Origin: Bugulina stolonifera
Taxonomy: Eukaryota; Bryozoa; Gymnolaemata; Cheilostomatida; Bugulidae
Direction: 5' to 3'
NCBI GenBank assembly: GCA_935421135.1
Contig: OW285189.1
Coordinates: 16,327,072-16,391,071, forward strand
Length of the DNA stretch: 64,000 nucleotides
Under the pieces are notes generated by a model. The model did not search any database. It had not been told where the DNA came from and saw only the letters and a program-made list of their open reading frames with translations. A program made the translations under genes and the position numbers. This document shows positions 21,431 to 32,824 of this stretch, in pieces (position 1 is the stretch's first letter; each line of letters starts with the position of its first letter).

Positions 21431-22901
21431 CATTCACGTGAAAAAGTGCAAACCGGAACTTTGTCTAAAGCAAAAAAGTGGGTCCTTACCGCTTCACTGG
21501 CTTTCTATATAGTACTGGCTCTATCCTACCTCTATGCTTGAGAGTACAACTCTCTTACTATATTTTGTAATAGTTGTAATGTAATATTAATAGTGATTTT
21601 GTAATTTTGCAGCAAAATTTATCATTAAATCACAAAAACTCTAAACAAGTTGTAAATATTTTTGATAAAATGTTATCATTTTTTTCGAGACTACCAAAAC
21701 GTAAATTTAAATACTTAATTTTTATTAAAAATACTGTAAATACTCTCATAAAAGAGTGCTGTTACTAATATTCACCTTCCTACAAGTAGGTTGATGAAAT
21801 ACATATTATACTTTTATTATTTGCATCTAAATTAAACACCAAAACACAATTAAAAATACCAAAATAACTGACTATTTCCTGTCACACCACTCATGTACTA
21901 AAATATGTAGTTTCGTTTTGTTGTTATGAGTAACACCCCTAACTTTCATTTCAGGTGAATTGCAATTTGGTTTCATGTGAATTCACTTTCAGTTTCATAT
22001 GAACTGCATATTTTATTTAAATATCAGTTTGGTTTCACATGATTTATTTTATTTCAGGTAAATCTAATTTTCATTTCATTCACTTTAGGATTCAGTATCA
22101 TGTAAATTGCAATTTAGTTTCACATTGTGTGGCAGAAATCGGCCACGGTAATACCGCAGAGATATAAATGTTATCACAGAATAGAACCTGCACGTGCTTT
22201 TAGATGTCAAAATAAAATAATGGTGTAAGGACTAAGGCTATTGGCTAAAGCAAATTCTATCAGCTTTTCTCAGTAAAGTTTTAGTATCACTGCCAGAATG
22301 GAAAGTCTATTAATTGTGCTGATGTAACTGTTTGATAATAAGTATTACGAAACACACTTGGCAAATCTACTTAATAACAACACATTAATATGCTCCTGCT
22401 GGGGAAGATTTTATTTAGCTAGAAAAATTACAAAAACAATTTAAGCAAGCAAGAAATGCGAGATATTAAACTATTAAATAGCAAATGGGTATAAAGCACC
22501 GTTTTACTAATTACTAATAACTTAAGCAAAAGGAAAACAGAGCCAAGTGTTCCAGGTCCGGATCAGTTGATAGGCGTCAGTTGACAGGTGTCAGTTGACA
22601 GGGATCAGGTAGCTGAAACAGAGTATGATTATTATAGTCACTAAACAGACATAGGGCACCCTTTTCCATTGAGTTATTAGGAATGGTATATTTAGATAAA
22701 TAAGACATGAATTAGTTCTGCAATGCTTGTACGTGTATACAAGCTTACAAAGGTAGGCATATAATCAAATTATTTTGTTATTGATTAAAGTTTAGACAAT
22801 TGTTTGTCGATGTTTTGCTGGAAGAATTGAGTGGGTGATATAGAAACTTGAAATTAGAAATGCCTAAATAAAGTTAAAGTTGTGATACACTTACTTAATA
22901 C

Positions 22902-23108
22902 TTAGTATCGTTTGGAGCTTCTCTTGTATCCAGAATATCCACTGTAGCTGTGGGATCCACCGTAGCTACTCTTGCCATAGCTTCTGCCGTGGTAGCTGCT
23001 AGGTCTGCCTCCATAACTTCTACCGTGGCTGTAGCTGCTGTAGCTGCTGTAGCTGGAGGCAGCAGCAAGAGCAAGGCAGACAGCAAGGATGACAGCAATG
23101 ACCTTCAT
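22902..23108 (-). CDS. Type A small secreted Ser/Tyr/Gly/Arg-rich protein (68 aa)
   Basis: Shares the signal peptide MKVIAVILAVCLALAAAS and the SYGGRPSSYHGRSYGKSSYG core with the other A copies; an extra SSY unit after the signal makes it the longest. Exon 1 is about 23320-23370, donor GTAAGT ending at 23319, acceptor at 23128-23129, coding exon, donor GTAAGT at 22894, acceptor at 22613-22614, last exon to AATAAA (complement of 22410-22415). The stop is followed after 8 nt by the 3' intron. Its downstream partner B (15.7 kb) has been pushed 4.3 kb away by the P-superfamily insertion. Confidence 0.8.
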   Translation of the reverse strand: MKVIAVILAVCLALAAASSYSSYSSYSHGRSYGGRPSSYHGRSYGKSSYGGSHSYSGYSGYKRSSKRY

Positions 23109-23390
23109 GTTGGAGATAGACTGAGTTCTACAAATTGAAAGAGTAAATACGAGGGTTTAATAGTGACAACATGATACACTGCTAAATTTAGAATTAGAAT
23201 GGCCAAACAATGCATTATTGTAGCTAATTAACTGCACATTGTTTGACAAACAAATTAAAATTCAACTTATTTTATTAAGCACTTGATCACTGAGAGTATG
23301 ATTTTAAAACTGTACTTACTTTTTTCTCTTGGAAAATGAAAGTGATGATGTAGCTACAGGTTACAACTGATTATCCCTCTACACAACAGA

Positions 23391-23401
23391 CCTTTTATAT
23401 A
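23391..23401 (-). promoter_or_regulatory. TATA box of type A gene (22.9 kb)
   Basis: TATATAAAAGG on the minus strand, conserved with the other A genes. Confidence 0.7.
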
Positions 23402-24059
23402 CAAAGTTCTCCCACACTTTCAAATTGAACTTCTATAGGGTTTGGGCTCTTGGCATTAGACAGCGGAAATGAATAGTCAATTTCCAAAACTTTTAAAATT
23501 TATTGTAATCTTCGTCAGCAAAAACAAAGGTGGGTACAGAGATAAAGGCTCTATTTGAAGTCTTGAAAATCAAAGTTCATCAATTAAAACCGCTGAATCA
23601 ACCGAGGCTTCTCCTGTTTTTATTTTTGTTGACAGCTGGCTAAGCCATGTTTTAAAATACCTAATTATTATTAAATGGAATACTTAGTGATGTTTATCAA
23701 ATACGTGTTGCTACCTGCAATAAGACAGTACTTCCATCTCCTCAACTGCCAACCTCAATACAGGACACGTAGCCTATGCCTGTGTTATACCGATACTGCC
23801 TATACCTGGCCGTTTTCACATAGAGGCTGTACTACTACAAGGAACCTATAGATCTACAGCACAGCAAACAAGCTTTCATTATGCACCTTCATATGCTAAA
23901 ACACTATTGGTAGACAGAGTTATCAGGTGTCGTAGTGCATCATGTATGTGAAAACAGCCCAAATACAGACAGTATTTGTTTGTACCATCCAAAACATGTC
24001 AAATCTTGCAAAATGTTTCATCAATTGCTAGATGATGTTGAGGACATTGTTTAAAATTA

Positions 24060-24635
24060 AGAATCACTTGCTTAATTATATTGTTTGGCGTCATTAAGAG
24101 ACTTCAAATGCTGGACCAGCTTCTCGGGTAGGGCTTGGTTCCCTCCTCTCATCTATAAAATCATTATTCTGGCTTAACATGACGTGTAACATTCCTATCA
24201 ATGATTAGGATATCTATCAAACGGTAAGGCAGAGTTGTTGGCTTTTTTGAAGCAGCATTGAAAGTGTTAAATTTACCCAGTGATCGAATTGTTAGAGGCT
24301 AATACTTATGCTGAACCTTTACGTTGTTTTAGCGTGTATAATAATCTCATACTAAATCAAGACTGATATAAAAGTGGAAAAACCAATTGAATCCAAATAT
24401 TTCGAACTGCTGATATTGAATGCAGTCAGTCACTCACTTCCTTTAGAACTACTAAGTACTTGTATGTTATAACAGGATCATGAAATGCAGGAGAGACATG
24501 GTCAGTCCGATGTTATTACGAAGAAAAACTGAACAAGAAACAAAGCGGGAAGGCATTCCCTTCATAGCTACATGGACTGATAGAGGTAGCAAACCTGGAC
24601 TCATACATAAATTTCAGTTCAAATTATACACTGAC
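24060..24635. pseudogene. Family X fragments in the spacer of the inverted duplication
   Basis: 24060-24200 (minus sense) matches the C-terminal membrane/tail exon at 4795-4930. 24355-24635 (plus sense) matches the fragment at 5167-5440, reading TEQETKREGIPFIATWTDRG. The two pieces point in opposite directions here but the same direction at 5 kb. Frames are disrupted (for example AAAGTGGAAAA where the other copy has AGTAATGGAAAA). Confidence 0.55.
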
Positions 24636-24879
24636 TGACTGACTGACTGATAACTCTGTCCAGCAATAGTGTTTTAGCATATGAAGGTGCACAATAATAG
24701 CTTGATTTCTCTGCTGTAGGTCTATAGGTTACTTGTAGTAGTACAGCTTCAATGTGAAAACGGCCAAGTATAGGCAGTATCGGTATAACATAAGCATAGG
24801 CTACGTGTCCTGTATTGAGGTTGGCAGTTGAGAAGATAGAAATACTGCTTTGCAGGTAGCATTTGATAAACAACATTAA

Positions 24880-25449
24880 AGGGGTTATGACATGCGCTTT
24901 ATGTCTATTTTCAAAGCAGCATCTCTTGCTTAGGTTTATTGCATTTGTGCTACTATAAGCAGAGTTGTGTTCTCTTGCCCATGCTTGACTCACTAGCACT
25001 GGTGGATGCTGATTCAAACGCAACTTTGTTATGAAGACGCAACTGCGTGCTTTATGTTATATAGAGAAAATTGTTGAATTCAAGCTGTTTGCATAGAAAG
25101 ATTACAGTAGAGATCAAATGATTTCACAGGATTTACTAATATATCAGTAGGATAACTTGTGCAAGTTTTTGAATTTTTCTGGGCTTTACTTTTGCTGGCA
25201 ATAACTAGCTGCCTTTATTGGTAGGTCCGGTATTTCATCTGGCCACACTGTATACAGCTGCTATCATCGCGTTATTCTACATGCCTATACATTGCGTTGT
25301 GGTCTAGTTGTTCTAAATATAGCCCAGAAGCAGCAAGCATAGGGTAACTAACAGTACTAGAATAGTAAATATCTAGGCACTCAATATATTGTGCGACTAG
25401 ATAGCTGAGTGCTTCTTAATGCTACCTGAAAACACGTAGCATAACCCCT
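24880..25449. mobile_element. TTAA-target MITE (570 bp)
   Basis: Inverted ends AGGGGTTATG and CATAACCCCT are bordered by TTAA on both sides (24876-24879 and 25450-25453). TTAA targeting fits the piggyBac or Kolobok superfamilies. The equivalent position in the other A modules (about 11205, 23695, 33125) lacks it, so it inserted into this arm alone. No reading frame. Confidence 0.7.
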
Positions 25450-25734
25450 TTAAGTATTCCAGTTGATAATAATTAGGTATTTTAAAACATGGCTTAGCCA
25501 GCTGTCAACAAAAATAAAAACAGGAGAAGCCTCGGTTGATTCAGCGGTTTAATTGGTGAACTTTGATTTGCAAGACTTCAAATAGAGCCTCTATCTCTGT
25601 ACCCACCTTTGTTTTTGCTGACGAAGATGACAATAAATTTTAAAAGTTTTGGAAATTGATTATTCATTTCCGCTGTCTAATGCCAATAACCCAAACCCTA
25701 TAGAAGTTCAATTTGAAAGTGTGGGAGAACTTTG

Positions 25735-25744
25735 TATATAAAAG
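25735..25744 (+). promoter_or_regulatory. TATA box of type A gene (26.0 kb)
   Basis: TATATAAAAG about 30 nt before the presumed start of exon 1 (about 25768). Exon 1 ends at the GTAAGT donor at 25817. Confidence 0.7.
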
Positions 25745-26025
25745 GTTTGTTGTGTAGAGGGATAATCAGTTGTAACCTGTAACTACATCATCACTTTTGT
25801 TTTCCCAGAGAAAAAAGTAAGTTCAGTTTTAAAATCATATTCTCAGCGATAAAGTGCTTAATAGTAAGTTGAATTTTAATTTGTTTGTCAAACAATGTGC
25901 AGTTAATTAGCTCCAATGACGCATTTTTTGACCATTCTAATTCTAACATCAGCTGTGTATCAGGTTGTCACTATTAAACTCTCATTTTTATTCTTTCAAT
26001 TTGCAGAACTCAGTCTATCTCCAAC

Positions 26026-26223
26026 ATGAAGGTCATTGCTGTCATCCTTGCTGTCTGCCTTGCTCTCGCTGCTGCCTCCAGCTACAGCAGCTACAGCCAC
26101 GGTAGAAGTTATGGAGGCAGACCTAGCAGCTACCACAGCAGAAGCTATGGCAAGAGTAGATATGGCGGATCCCACAGCTACAGTGGCTATTCTGGATACA
26201 AAAGAACCTCCAAACGATACTAA
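26026..26223 (+). CDS. Type A small secreted Ser/Tyr/Gly/Arg-rich protein (65 aa)
   Basis: Signal peptide MKVIAVILAVCLALAAAS, then 47-48 residues with 10 tyrosines, many Ser/Gly and basic Arg/Lys/His, no cysteine. Exons: about 25768-25816 (non-coding), 26007-26230 (all of the coding sequence), and from 26513 to past the AATAAA at 26711. Donors are GTAAGT and acceptors TTTGCAG and TTTCAG. This is the clearest example of the three-exon layout with the coding sequence confined to the middle exon. The next gene on the same strand is type B at 28.0 kb. No function can be assigned from sequence. Confidence 0.82.
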   Translation: MKVIAVILAVCLALAAASSYSSYSHGRSYGGRPSSYHSRSYGKSRYGGSHSYSGYSGYKRTSKRY

Positions 26224-27585
26224 GTACTAAGTAAGTGTATAACAACTTTAACTTTAATTAGGCATTTCTAATCTCTCGTTTCTGTATCATGCACTCAATT
26301 CTTCCAGCAAAACATGGGCAAACAATTTCCTTAACTTTGATCAATAATAAAATAACTTGATTATATGCCTACCTTTGTAGGCCTATATACACGTACAAGC
26401 ATTACACAGCTAATTCATGTCTTATTTATATAAATATACCATTCCTAATAACTCAATGGAAAAGGGTGCCCAATGTCTGTTTAGTGACTATAATAATCAT
26501 ACTCTGTTTCAGCTACCTGACACCTGTGAACTGACACCTGTCAACTGACGCCTATCAACTGACCCGGACCTGGAACACTTGGCTCTGTTTTCCTTTTGCT
26601 TAAGTTATTAGTAATTAGTAAAACTGTACTCTATGCCCATTTGCTATTTAATAGTTTAATATCTCGCATTTCTTGCTTGCTTAAATTGTTTTTGTTACCT
26701 TTTCTAGCTAAATAAACTCTTTCTCAGCAGAAACATATTAATGAGTTGTTATTAAGTAGATTTGCCAAGTGTGTTTGGTAATACTTATTATCAAACAGTT
26801 ACATCAACACAATTAATAGACTTTCCATTCTGGCAGTGATACTAAAACTTTACTGAGAAAAGCTGATAGAAGTTACTTTAGCCAATAGCCTTAGTCCTTA
26901 CACCATTATTTTATTTTTACATCTTAAAGCACGTGCAGGTTCTATTCTGCAATAACATTTATATCTCTGTGGTATGGTTCATTTCCTTGGCTCCTGCAGC
27001 AAACACGGACACATGTTTGTATCTTCATTTTTCTATCAATCAATAACCAAAACATTTTGGCTTGAATATTTGGTTAAAAAACTTCCTCAACCGGGCAAAT
27101 GAGTATCAAGTACATGTAAATTGAACAGCAAAAATGCATAATAATCTCTTCTAAGGAAGCTACTGACCATCATTTTACTACTTGCTTACAAATCTATGTG
27201 ACAGGGTATTTCTCATACTGTTACTATATATATACATAGACATGGTAACTGAGGACAGAATAATGTGGAATATTAAATGTGGATAATTGTGTAAGGTCTG
27301 TCAAAAATGATGTTTATTCATGACTGCATTTTCTGTCATTGATATGACATGATATTAGTACAAGGTGAAATCTGTCTCTATTGATCAATACTCAGCAGTT
27401 TCAAACTTTTTATCTGACAGCCTGAATTAATGCAGCTAATGAATATGCATCTAGGGATACCTATAATTTATATAATTAGATTATTAAATATTTGGAAGTG
27501 AGTCACATGACCGATTAATATTCTCAGATGACCATATGTCGGATTTATAAAAAAAATATGGCTGACAATGGTGTTGACTAAAAGG

Positions 27586-27593
27586 TATAAATA
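27586..27593 (+). promoter_or_regulatory. TATA box of type B gene (28.0 kb)
   Basis: TATAAATA, about 87 nt before the exon 1 donor GTAAGT at 27673; same arrangement as in the other B genes. Confidence 0.65.
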
Positions 27594-27999
27594 AGATGCT
27601 ACATCCATGTTCAAATCAGTTTCAAACTACAAGTCGATTGTGAAGTATCATTTCTACAGAGTCGAGTGTAAGGTAAGTGTAATCCACTAATAGATAGTAT
27701 AATTTAATAGTTAGCAGCAGAGTTTATTAAATCTAGTTGAAATGTGTCTGTGCAAAATATTACATTTCTCACTAGCTGTACATGAACTGAAGCTTCCATT
27801 ACTTAAAATTTGTATTTAATTCAATTGAAATTTCGAACTGTTCCATCAGTTTTAATATTGCTATAAACCAATTTCAAATGTGTAGCGATTTGCATGTAAA
27901 TTACAAATTTGTACAATGTCACATACACAATGTCGTACACTGTGCATACATGTATATATTTCTATAACATAAACCTACCTACAGATACTAACTACCAAG

Positions 28000-28179
28000 A
28001 TGAAGGTATTTGTACTGCTCCTTGCCGTTTGCCTTGCCCTAGTGTCAGCATCTGGCTATGGCTATGGTAAGCACAGCGGATATAGAGCTGGCAAGTACTA
28101 CGGTGGCTACAACCGTAAAAGCTATGGCTATGGTCACAGACCCAGCTATGGCTACAAGAAAAGCTATGGCTATCACTAA
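28000..28179 (+). CDS. Type B small secreted Gly/Tyr-rich protein (59 aa)
   Basis: Reads MKVFVLLLAVCLALVSA as the signal, then a mature chain of GYGYGKHSGY, GKYYGGYNRKSYGYGH and SYGYKKSYGYH blocks; cysteine-free and basic. Exon 1 about 27615-27672, acceptor at 27983-27984 (CTACAG), coding exon to the GTGAGT donor at 28187, acceptor at 28390-28391, last exon with AATAAA at 28513. It lies about 0.85 kb downstream of the poly(A) signal of the co-oriented A gene, the tightest A-B spacing in the window. Probably a structural or defensive secreted peptide; not determinable. Confidence 0.78.
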   Translation: MKVFVLLLAVCLALVSASGYGYGKHSGYRAGKYYGGYNRKSYGYGHRPSYGYKKSYGYH

Positions 28180-28910
28180 TAAAAAAGTGAGTATGATTCA
28201 AGTGTTCAGTTAGAAGAAGTTCTTGAATTACAAAATTTCTTTGAAATAGATTTTAGCTTTTTGTATTACTTTTTGTAGGTTTTTGTCAACTATGCTACAT
28301 GGATATATGTCAATTTATACAGATAGCCGTAAATTATGCGACTTAACTGGAAACTTATGCTACGTAATCCAATGTATTTTTTATCTTTTAGGCTGGAAAG
28401 GGACTTGGAACTTATGACACAAAACTGGGAATCGACTTACGAAATTCACCCCTAAAAAACTAAACACATTGAAGTTAATTTTGTTGTTGTTATGGTAATT
28501 TTGTTATTAATTAATAAACATTATTGCAAGCCAACTTTCCAATCTTATTGCTTAGTGGCTTGTGTGCAAAATAACAGATACAGGTTTAGAACTACAAGGA
28601 GACTGAAGCACATTGTGTAGGTAAATGTTGTAGTAGGACACACAGCAATATAAACACAGTGTAGTGACTTGTAGTTAATAATAATACTAATGCAATATTT
28701 CATGCATGCCTTGGAGAAAAAACTCTAAATATCCAGTCTATCTAATTACATAAAACCGATACTTACCTCTTGCTTTGGTATCTGCATAAAACATGGTCTG
28801 ACCAAATTTCGAAAAAAGGCAGCAGGTTTTCATGATGCTTATTCTTCTTGGTTGAATATCACAAAATAGTTTACAGCACCATCCAAGATAAAAGGCAATA
28901 CATTTTACCA

Positions 28911-29140
28911 TTATTTTATAGTTTCTTTAGTCTCAGGTGAGATGTCTTGTTTCATTAGGTTCTGTATATATGTAATAGAACCAGAGAAATAGCGTGTTGT
29001 TGGACTGAGACAATCAAACTCAAGTACACTCACACCTTGATGACATATTAGGGCATACAAGAGAGATGATTCTGCATGAAATGTGTTAAAGGGTGGAGTG
29101 AAAGCTCCTCTTCCAACTGGACCATTGATGCATACATGTG
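28911..29140 (-). pseudogene. Family X fragment, copy at 29 kb
   Basis: Minus-strand frame reading GPVGRGAFTPPFNTFHAESS, LICHQGVSVLEFDCLSPTTR and LMKQDISPETKETI. It matches the upstream exon of the 5.2-5.9 kb locus and the 33.4-kb copy. It is followed upstream (higher coordinates) by non-coding sequence shared with 33.6-33.85 kb and a 41-bp minisatellite. Product not recognised. Confidence 0.5.
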
Positions 29141-29319
29141 CATGAGCATGTATGTCTACAAAAGAGAAATATTTGTCGAGAACCTGTTTATAGTATGGAA
29201 CAATAAATAAAAGTTTGAATGACTTTCTAAGTACAAAGTTACTAGTAGCTAGGCGCAGATGATTGATTGTAAACCAAATCATCGCAACTTTGAGCTATAC
29301 CACTCCATCAAAGATTTTT

Positions 29320-29483
29320 CACACTGATGTCTACCACAACGGGTGGCCGATATGTAGTATCACACTGATGTCTACTACAGTGGGTGGCTGATATGCAGTA
29401 TCACACTGATGTCTATCACAACGGGTGGCTGATATGTAGCATCACAATGATGTCTACCACAACAGGTGGCTGATATGTAGTAT
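29320..29483. repeat. 41-bp minisatellite, four copies
   Basis: Copies begin at 29320, 29361, 29402 and 29443 with CACACTGATGTCTACCACAA or variants. The paralogous site at about 33838 has a single unit, so the array expanded at this copy only. Confidence 0.9.
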
Positions 29484-29785
29484 AAAAGCTCCTGGGACTA
29501 TTCACAATATTATTCTTATTCCAGTCAATGAGTACGATACAGCAAAATACAGCAAACATGTATATATGGGAATTTATGTAGCCTACATTACAATCATGAA
29601 CTGTACATTTAGTGTTCTAGTATTTGACATATTATTATATACATAGAGGTTAAAATATTTTGTGACCAACTAGATATCAGCACCATTTGATTGGTGTGCA
29701 AATTTTAAAAAGAGATATTATGTACAATGTGCGTCGACATGGGTCCAATTAGCAACTTAGTACCACTACAGCTTTTCAAAGATGT

Positions 29786-30795
29786 TAAAACATATATTTG
29801 TTGAAGAAAATTTAGTTAATCAGGCCCAGGGCAGGCATTAACATTGTACAATGGTAGGATAATCGTTAGAGAGCGTACCAGTGCAACGCACAAATGTTCC
29901 TCTAAAGGCCATTGCTCAATTTTCCGTTAAAGTGACAAAGACGGAGGAGGCAATTCTATAACTAGCCTACTTGTATGTCTTGGACTTTTGCTGTTCTTCG
30001 TTGCTAATATTATAATGCCACAATTTTATGGCCAACAGGTGTATATTATAATAATAATGTAATAAATGTGTAGTTATTTGCAAAAAAAAGTTAAGTAATA
30101 GGCTACTTGCAGAATAACAAATATAATATAAAGATAATTTGAAATAATATAAGTGAGAGTTGTCTTTCCTTGCAGCCCAACTGCACACTTCTGAACATAG
30201 AATTTCTACTAAAATTTTTAAGGTTTACAACAGGGGCAATCTTTTGTGACCATAAACATGTCTGATATAAAAGCTAACACAAACTTTTTAAACATTTGAG
30301 TTGAGTTTTCACTAGATAGCCAATAATGACTTATACATAAGTTGGTTCTCTTAGAATCCATTTGCGTAAGAAAGATCTATACTGTATTACTGTACTACAT
30401 AATGTATCTGTTCAGCTCCCTAATCTGCTTAGAATGAACTGGTTTAACTATTTACCTCAGGTGTAAACTCACTGAATGAGAAAGCCAGATAGGTTGATGC
30501 AGATAGCCAGCAGGTATTCTCGCTTTTTACCTTCTAACATGGCTATTTAAGAAGGCAAACAAGCTAAATAGCTTCTTTACAAACATACAGATTTTAATTC
30601 TTAAAAGTTGCTAATGATGTGTACACTAACGTAGTATTTTGTCTTATTAAAGCTTTATTTTACTTCAAGCAATTTTCAGAAAATAGTACTGAATATATAA
30701 ATTATATAATATTGATGGCAGCATATACGTAGTTACTAGAAAGATAGAAGCAAACTAAATATTCTGTTCACTTATCAATTAAAAGGAGATCTTGC
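29786..30795. repeat. Dispersed ~1-kb duplication, copy 1
   Basis: Homologous in the same orientation to 60366-61875. Shared landmarks are GCAATCTTTTGTGACCATAAAC-type stretches, GCCAGATAGGTTGATGCAGA and the end ATCAATTA...GGAGATCTT. It replaces the place where a type B gene would be expected downstream of the 32.3-kb A gene. No coding frame is visible. Confidence 0.7.
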
Positions 30796-32335
30796 CTAAA
30801 TGTTTTGATTTCTGACTGATAGAAAAATAAAAAATACAAACATGTCACCTTGTTTATTACAGGAGTGGTGAAGGTGACTCAAAAGGCAGAGGTGTTAATA
30901 TACAGACATAACAACTCAGCCGATACATCTGTTACACTTATTAAGTGTCTGCAATTTTATACTGTAACACATCCCTACCTTGAACTGAATGCCTTTTTAC
31001 ATCAATTTATTTTTATAATTAATCTCAAACAAATACAGTATTCTTGTCTATCCATTACGTTTTATATGTACATGTATTATATTTTACTAATAACCGCTAT
31101 TAAGATATAAAATAATTCAACAATAACTCTTTGCTGTGCAATTCTGATGGCTATAATGTCTAACATTGCAATAGACAGGAAAACTAAACTGGCGTTTTAA
31201 CATTCAAACATGTAGACATTTATCATAATGATAATCAATGTCACATCAATGACCGAAAATGCATCATGAATAAACATAATTTTTGATGCACCTTGCACGA
31301 TCACCCACATTTAATATTCTAGTATTCTGTCCTCGGTTACCATGTCTATCTACATGTATTTAAATTTATGTTTAGTAACAGTATAATAAATTTAATACCC
31401 TGTCACATGCATTTGCAAGTAAATAGAAAGATGATGGTCAGTAGCTACCTTAGAAGAAATGATTATGCATTTTTGCTGTTCAATTTACATGTACTTGGTA
31501 CTCAGTTACTTGGTTGAGGAAGTGTTGACCAAATATTAAGTCGAAATGTTTTGGTTATTGATTGATAGAAAGATGATGATACAAACATGTGACCTTGTTT
31601 GCTGCAGGAGCCATGTAAATGAACCATACCGCAGAGATATCAATGTTATAGCAGAATAGAATCTGCGCATGCTTTTAGATGTAAAAATAAAATAATGGAG
31701 TAAGGACTAAGGCTATTGGCTAAAGTAACTTCTATCAGCTTTTTTCAGTAGAGTTTTAGTATCATTACAGGAATGGAAAGTCTAATTATATTAGTGGTGC
31801 ACAGTTTGAAAATAAATATAACTAACCGCATTTTGGAAACCTACTTAATAACAACTCATTAATATGTTTCTGCGGAGGAAGATTTTATTTAGCTAGAAAA
31901 AGCAACAAAAATAAATTTAAGCAAGCAAGAAATGGGAGATATTAAACTATTAAACAGCAAATGGGCAGGAGGCACAGTTTTACTAATTGCTAATAACTTA
32001 AGTAAACTGAAAACATGGCCAAGTGTTCTAGGTCTGGGTCAGTTGACAGGTGTCAGTTCACAGGTGTCAGGTAGCTGAAACAGAGTATGATTAGTCATTG
32101 TGCATAGCTTAACATTGAGTTATTAGAAATGGTATGTTTATGTAAATAAAACATGAATTACTTGTGTGTGTTTACAGGTTTACAAAGGTAGGCATATAAT
32201 CAAGTTATTTTATTATTGATCAAGTTAAGGAAATTGTGTGCCCGTGTTTTGCTGGAAGAATTGAGTGCATGATACAGAAACGAGAGATTAGAAATGCCTA
32301 ATTAAAGTTAAAGTTGTTATACACTTACTTAGTAC

Positions 32336-32533
32336 TTAGTATCGTTTGGAGCTTCTTTTGTATCCAGAATATCCACTGTAACTGTGGGATCCACCGTAGC
32401 TACTCTTGCCGTAGCTCCTGCCGTGGTAGCTGCTAGGTCTGTGTCCATAACTTCTACCGTGGCTGTAGCTGCTGTAGCTGGAGGCAGCAGCAAGAGCAAG
32501 GCAGACAGCAAGGATGACAGCAATGACCTTCAT
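32336..32533 (-). CDS. Type A small secreted Ser/Tyr/Gly/Arg-rich protein (65 aa)
   Basis: Same signal peptide as the other A proteins and a core of SYGHRPSSYHGRSYGKSSYG, with one Gly-to-His difference (SYGH for SYGG). Exon 1 ends at 32743; donor ACTTAC complement at 32737-32742; acceptor at 32553-32554; 3' intron donor at 32328; last exon from 32074 with AATAAA complement at 31884-31889. Only two copies of the 14-bp 3' UTR repeat are present. There is no type B partner downstream: sequence homologous to the A-B interval runs to about 30850 and then gives way to a dispersed repeat. Confidence 0.8.
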   Translation of the reverse strand: MKVIAVILAVCLALAAASSYSSYSHGRSYGHRPSSYHGRSYGKSSYGGSHSYSGYSGYKRSSKRY

Positions 32534-32814
32534 GTTGGAGATAGACTGAGTTCTACAAATTGAAAGAATAAAAATGAGAGTTTAATAGTGACAACCTGAT
32601 ACACAGCTGATGTTAGAATTAGAATGGTCAAAAAATGCGTCATTGTAGCTAATTAACTGCACATTGTTTGACAAACAAATTAAAATTCAACTTACTATTA
32701 AGCACTTTATCGCTGAGAATATGATTTTAAAACTGAACTTACTTTTTTCTCTGGGAAAATAAAAGTGATGATGTAGCTACAGGTTGCAACTGATTATCCC
32801 TCTACACAACAAAC

Positions 32815-32824
32815 CTTTTATATA
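32815..32824 (-). promoter_or_regulatory. TATA box of type A gene (32.3 kb)
   Basis: TATATAAAAG on the minus strand, identical to the other A promoters. Confidence 0.7.

Larger units (their letters stand above)
17855..22150. mobile_element. P-superfamily DNA transposon (4296 bp), decayed
   Basis: Ends are perfect inverted repeats (TACCGTGGCCGATTTCTGCC at 17855 and its complement ending at 22150) flanked by 7-bp direct repeats ATACCGC (17848-17854, 22151-22157). Inverted similarity continues inward for several hundred bp on each side (for example GCATAGAGGTAGGATAGAGCC at about 18329 and its complement at about 21515). Homologous modules at about 9660, 26975 and 31620 have the uninterrupted site around ATACCGC/ATACCAC, which confirms the insertion. 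A broken transposase remnant inside matches the P/THAP9 type, and a 7-8-bp duplication fits that superfamily. Confidence 0.85.
22160..27000. repeat. Large inverted duplication of the type A module
   Basis: The left arm (about 22160-23935, containing the minus-strand A gene) matches the reverse complement of the right arm (about 24645-27000, containing the plus-strand A gene), including promoters, UTR introns and flanks. The spacer (about 23935-24640) contains family X fragments. The right arm is lengthened by a 570-bp MITE. The two copies are diverged by point changes, so the duplication is not recent. Confidence 0.8.
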
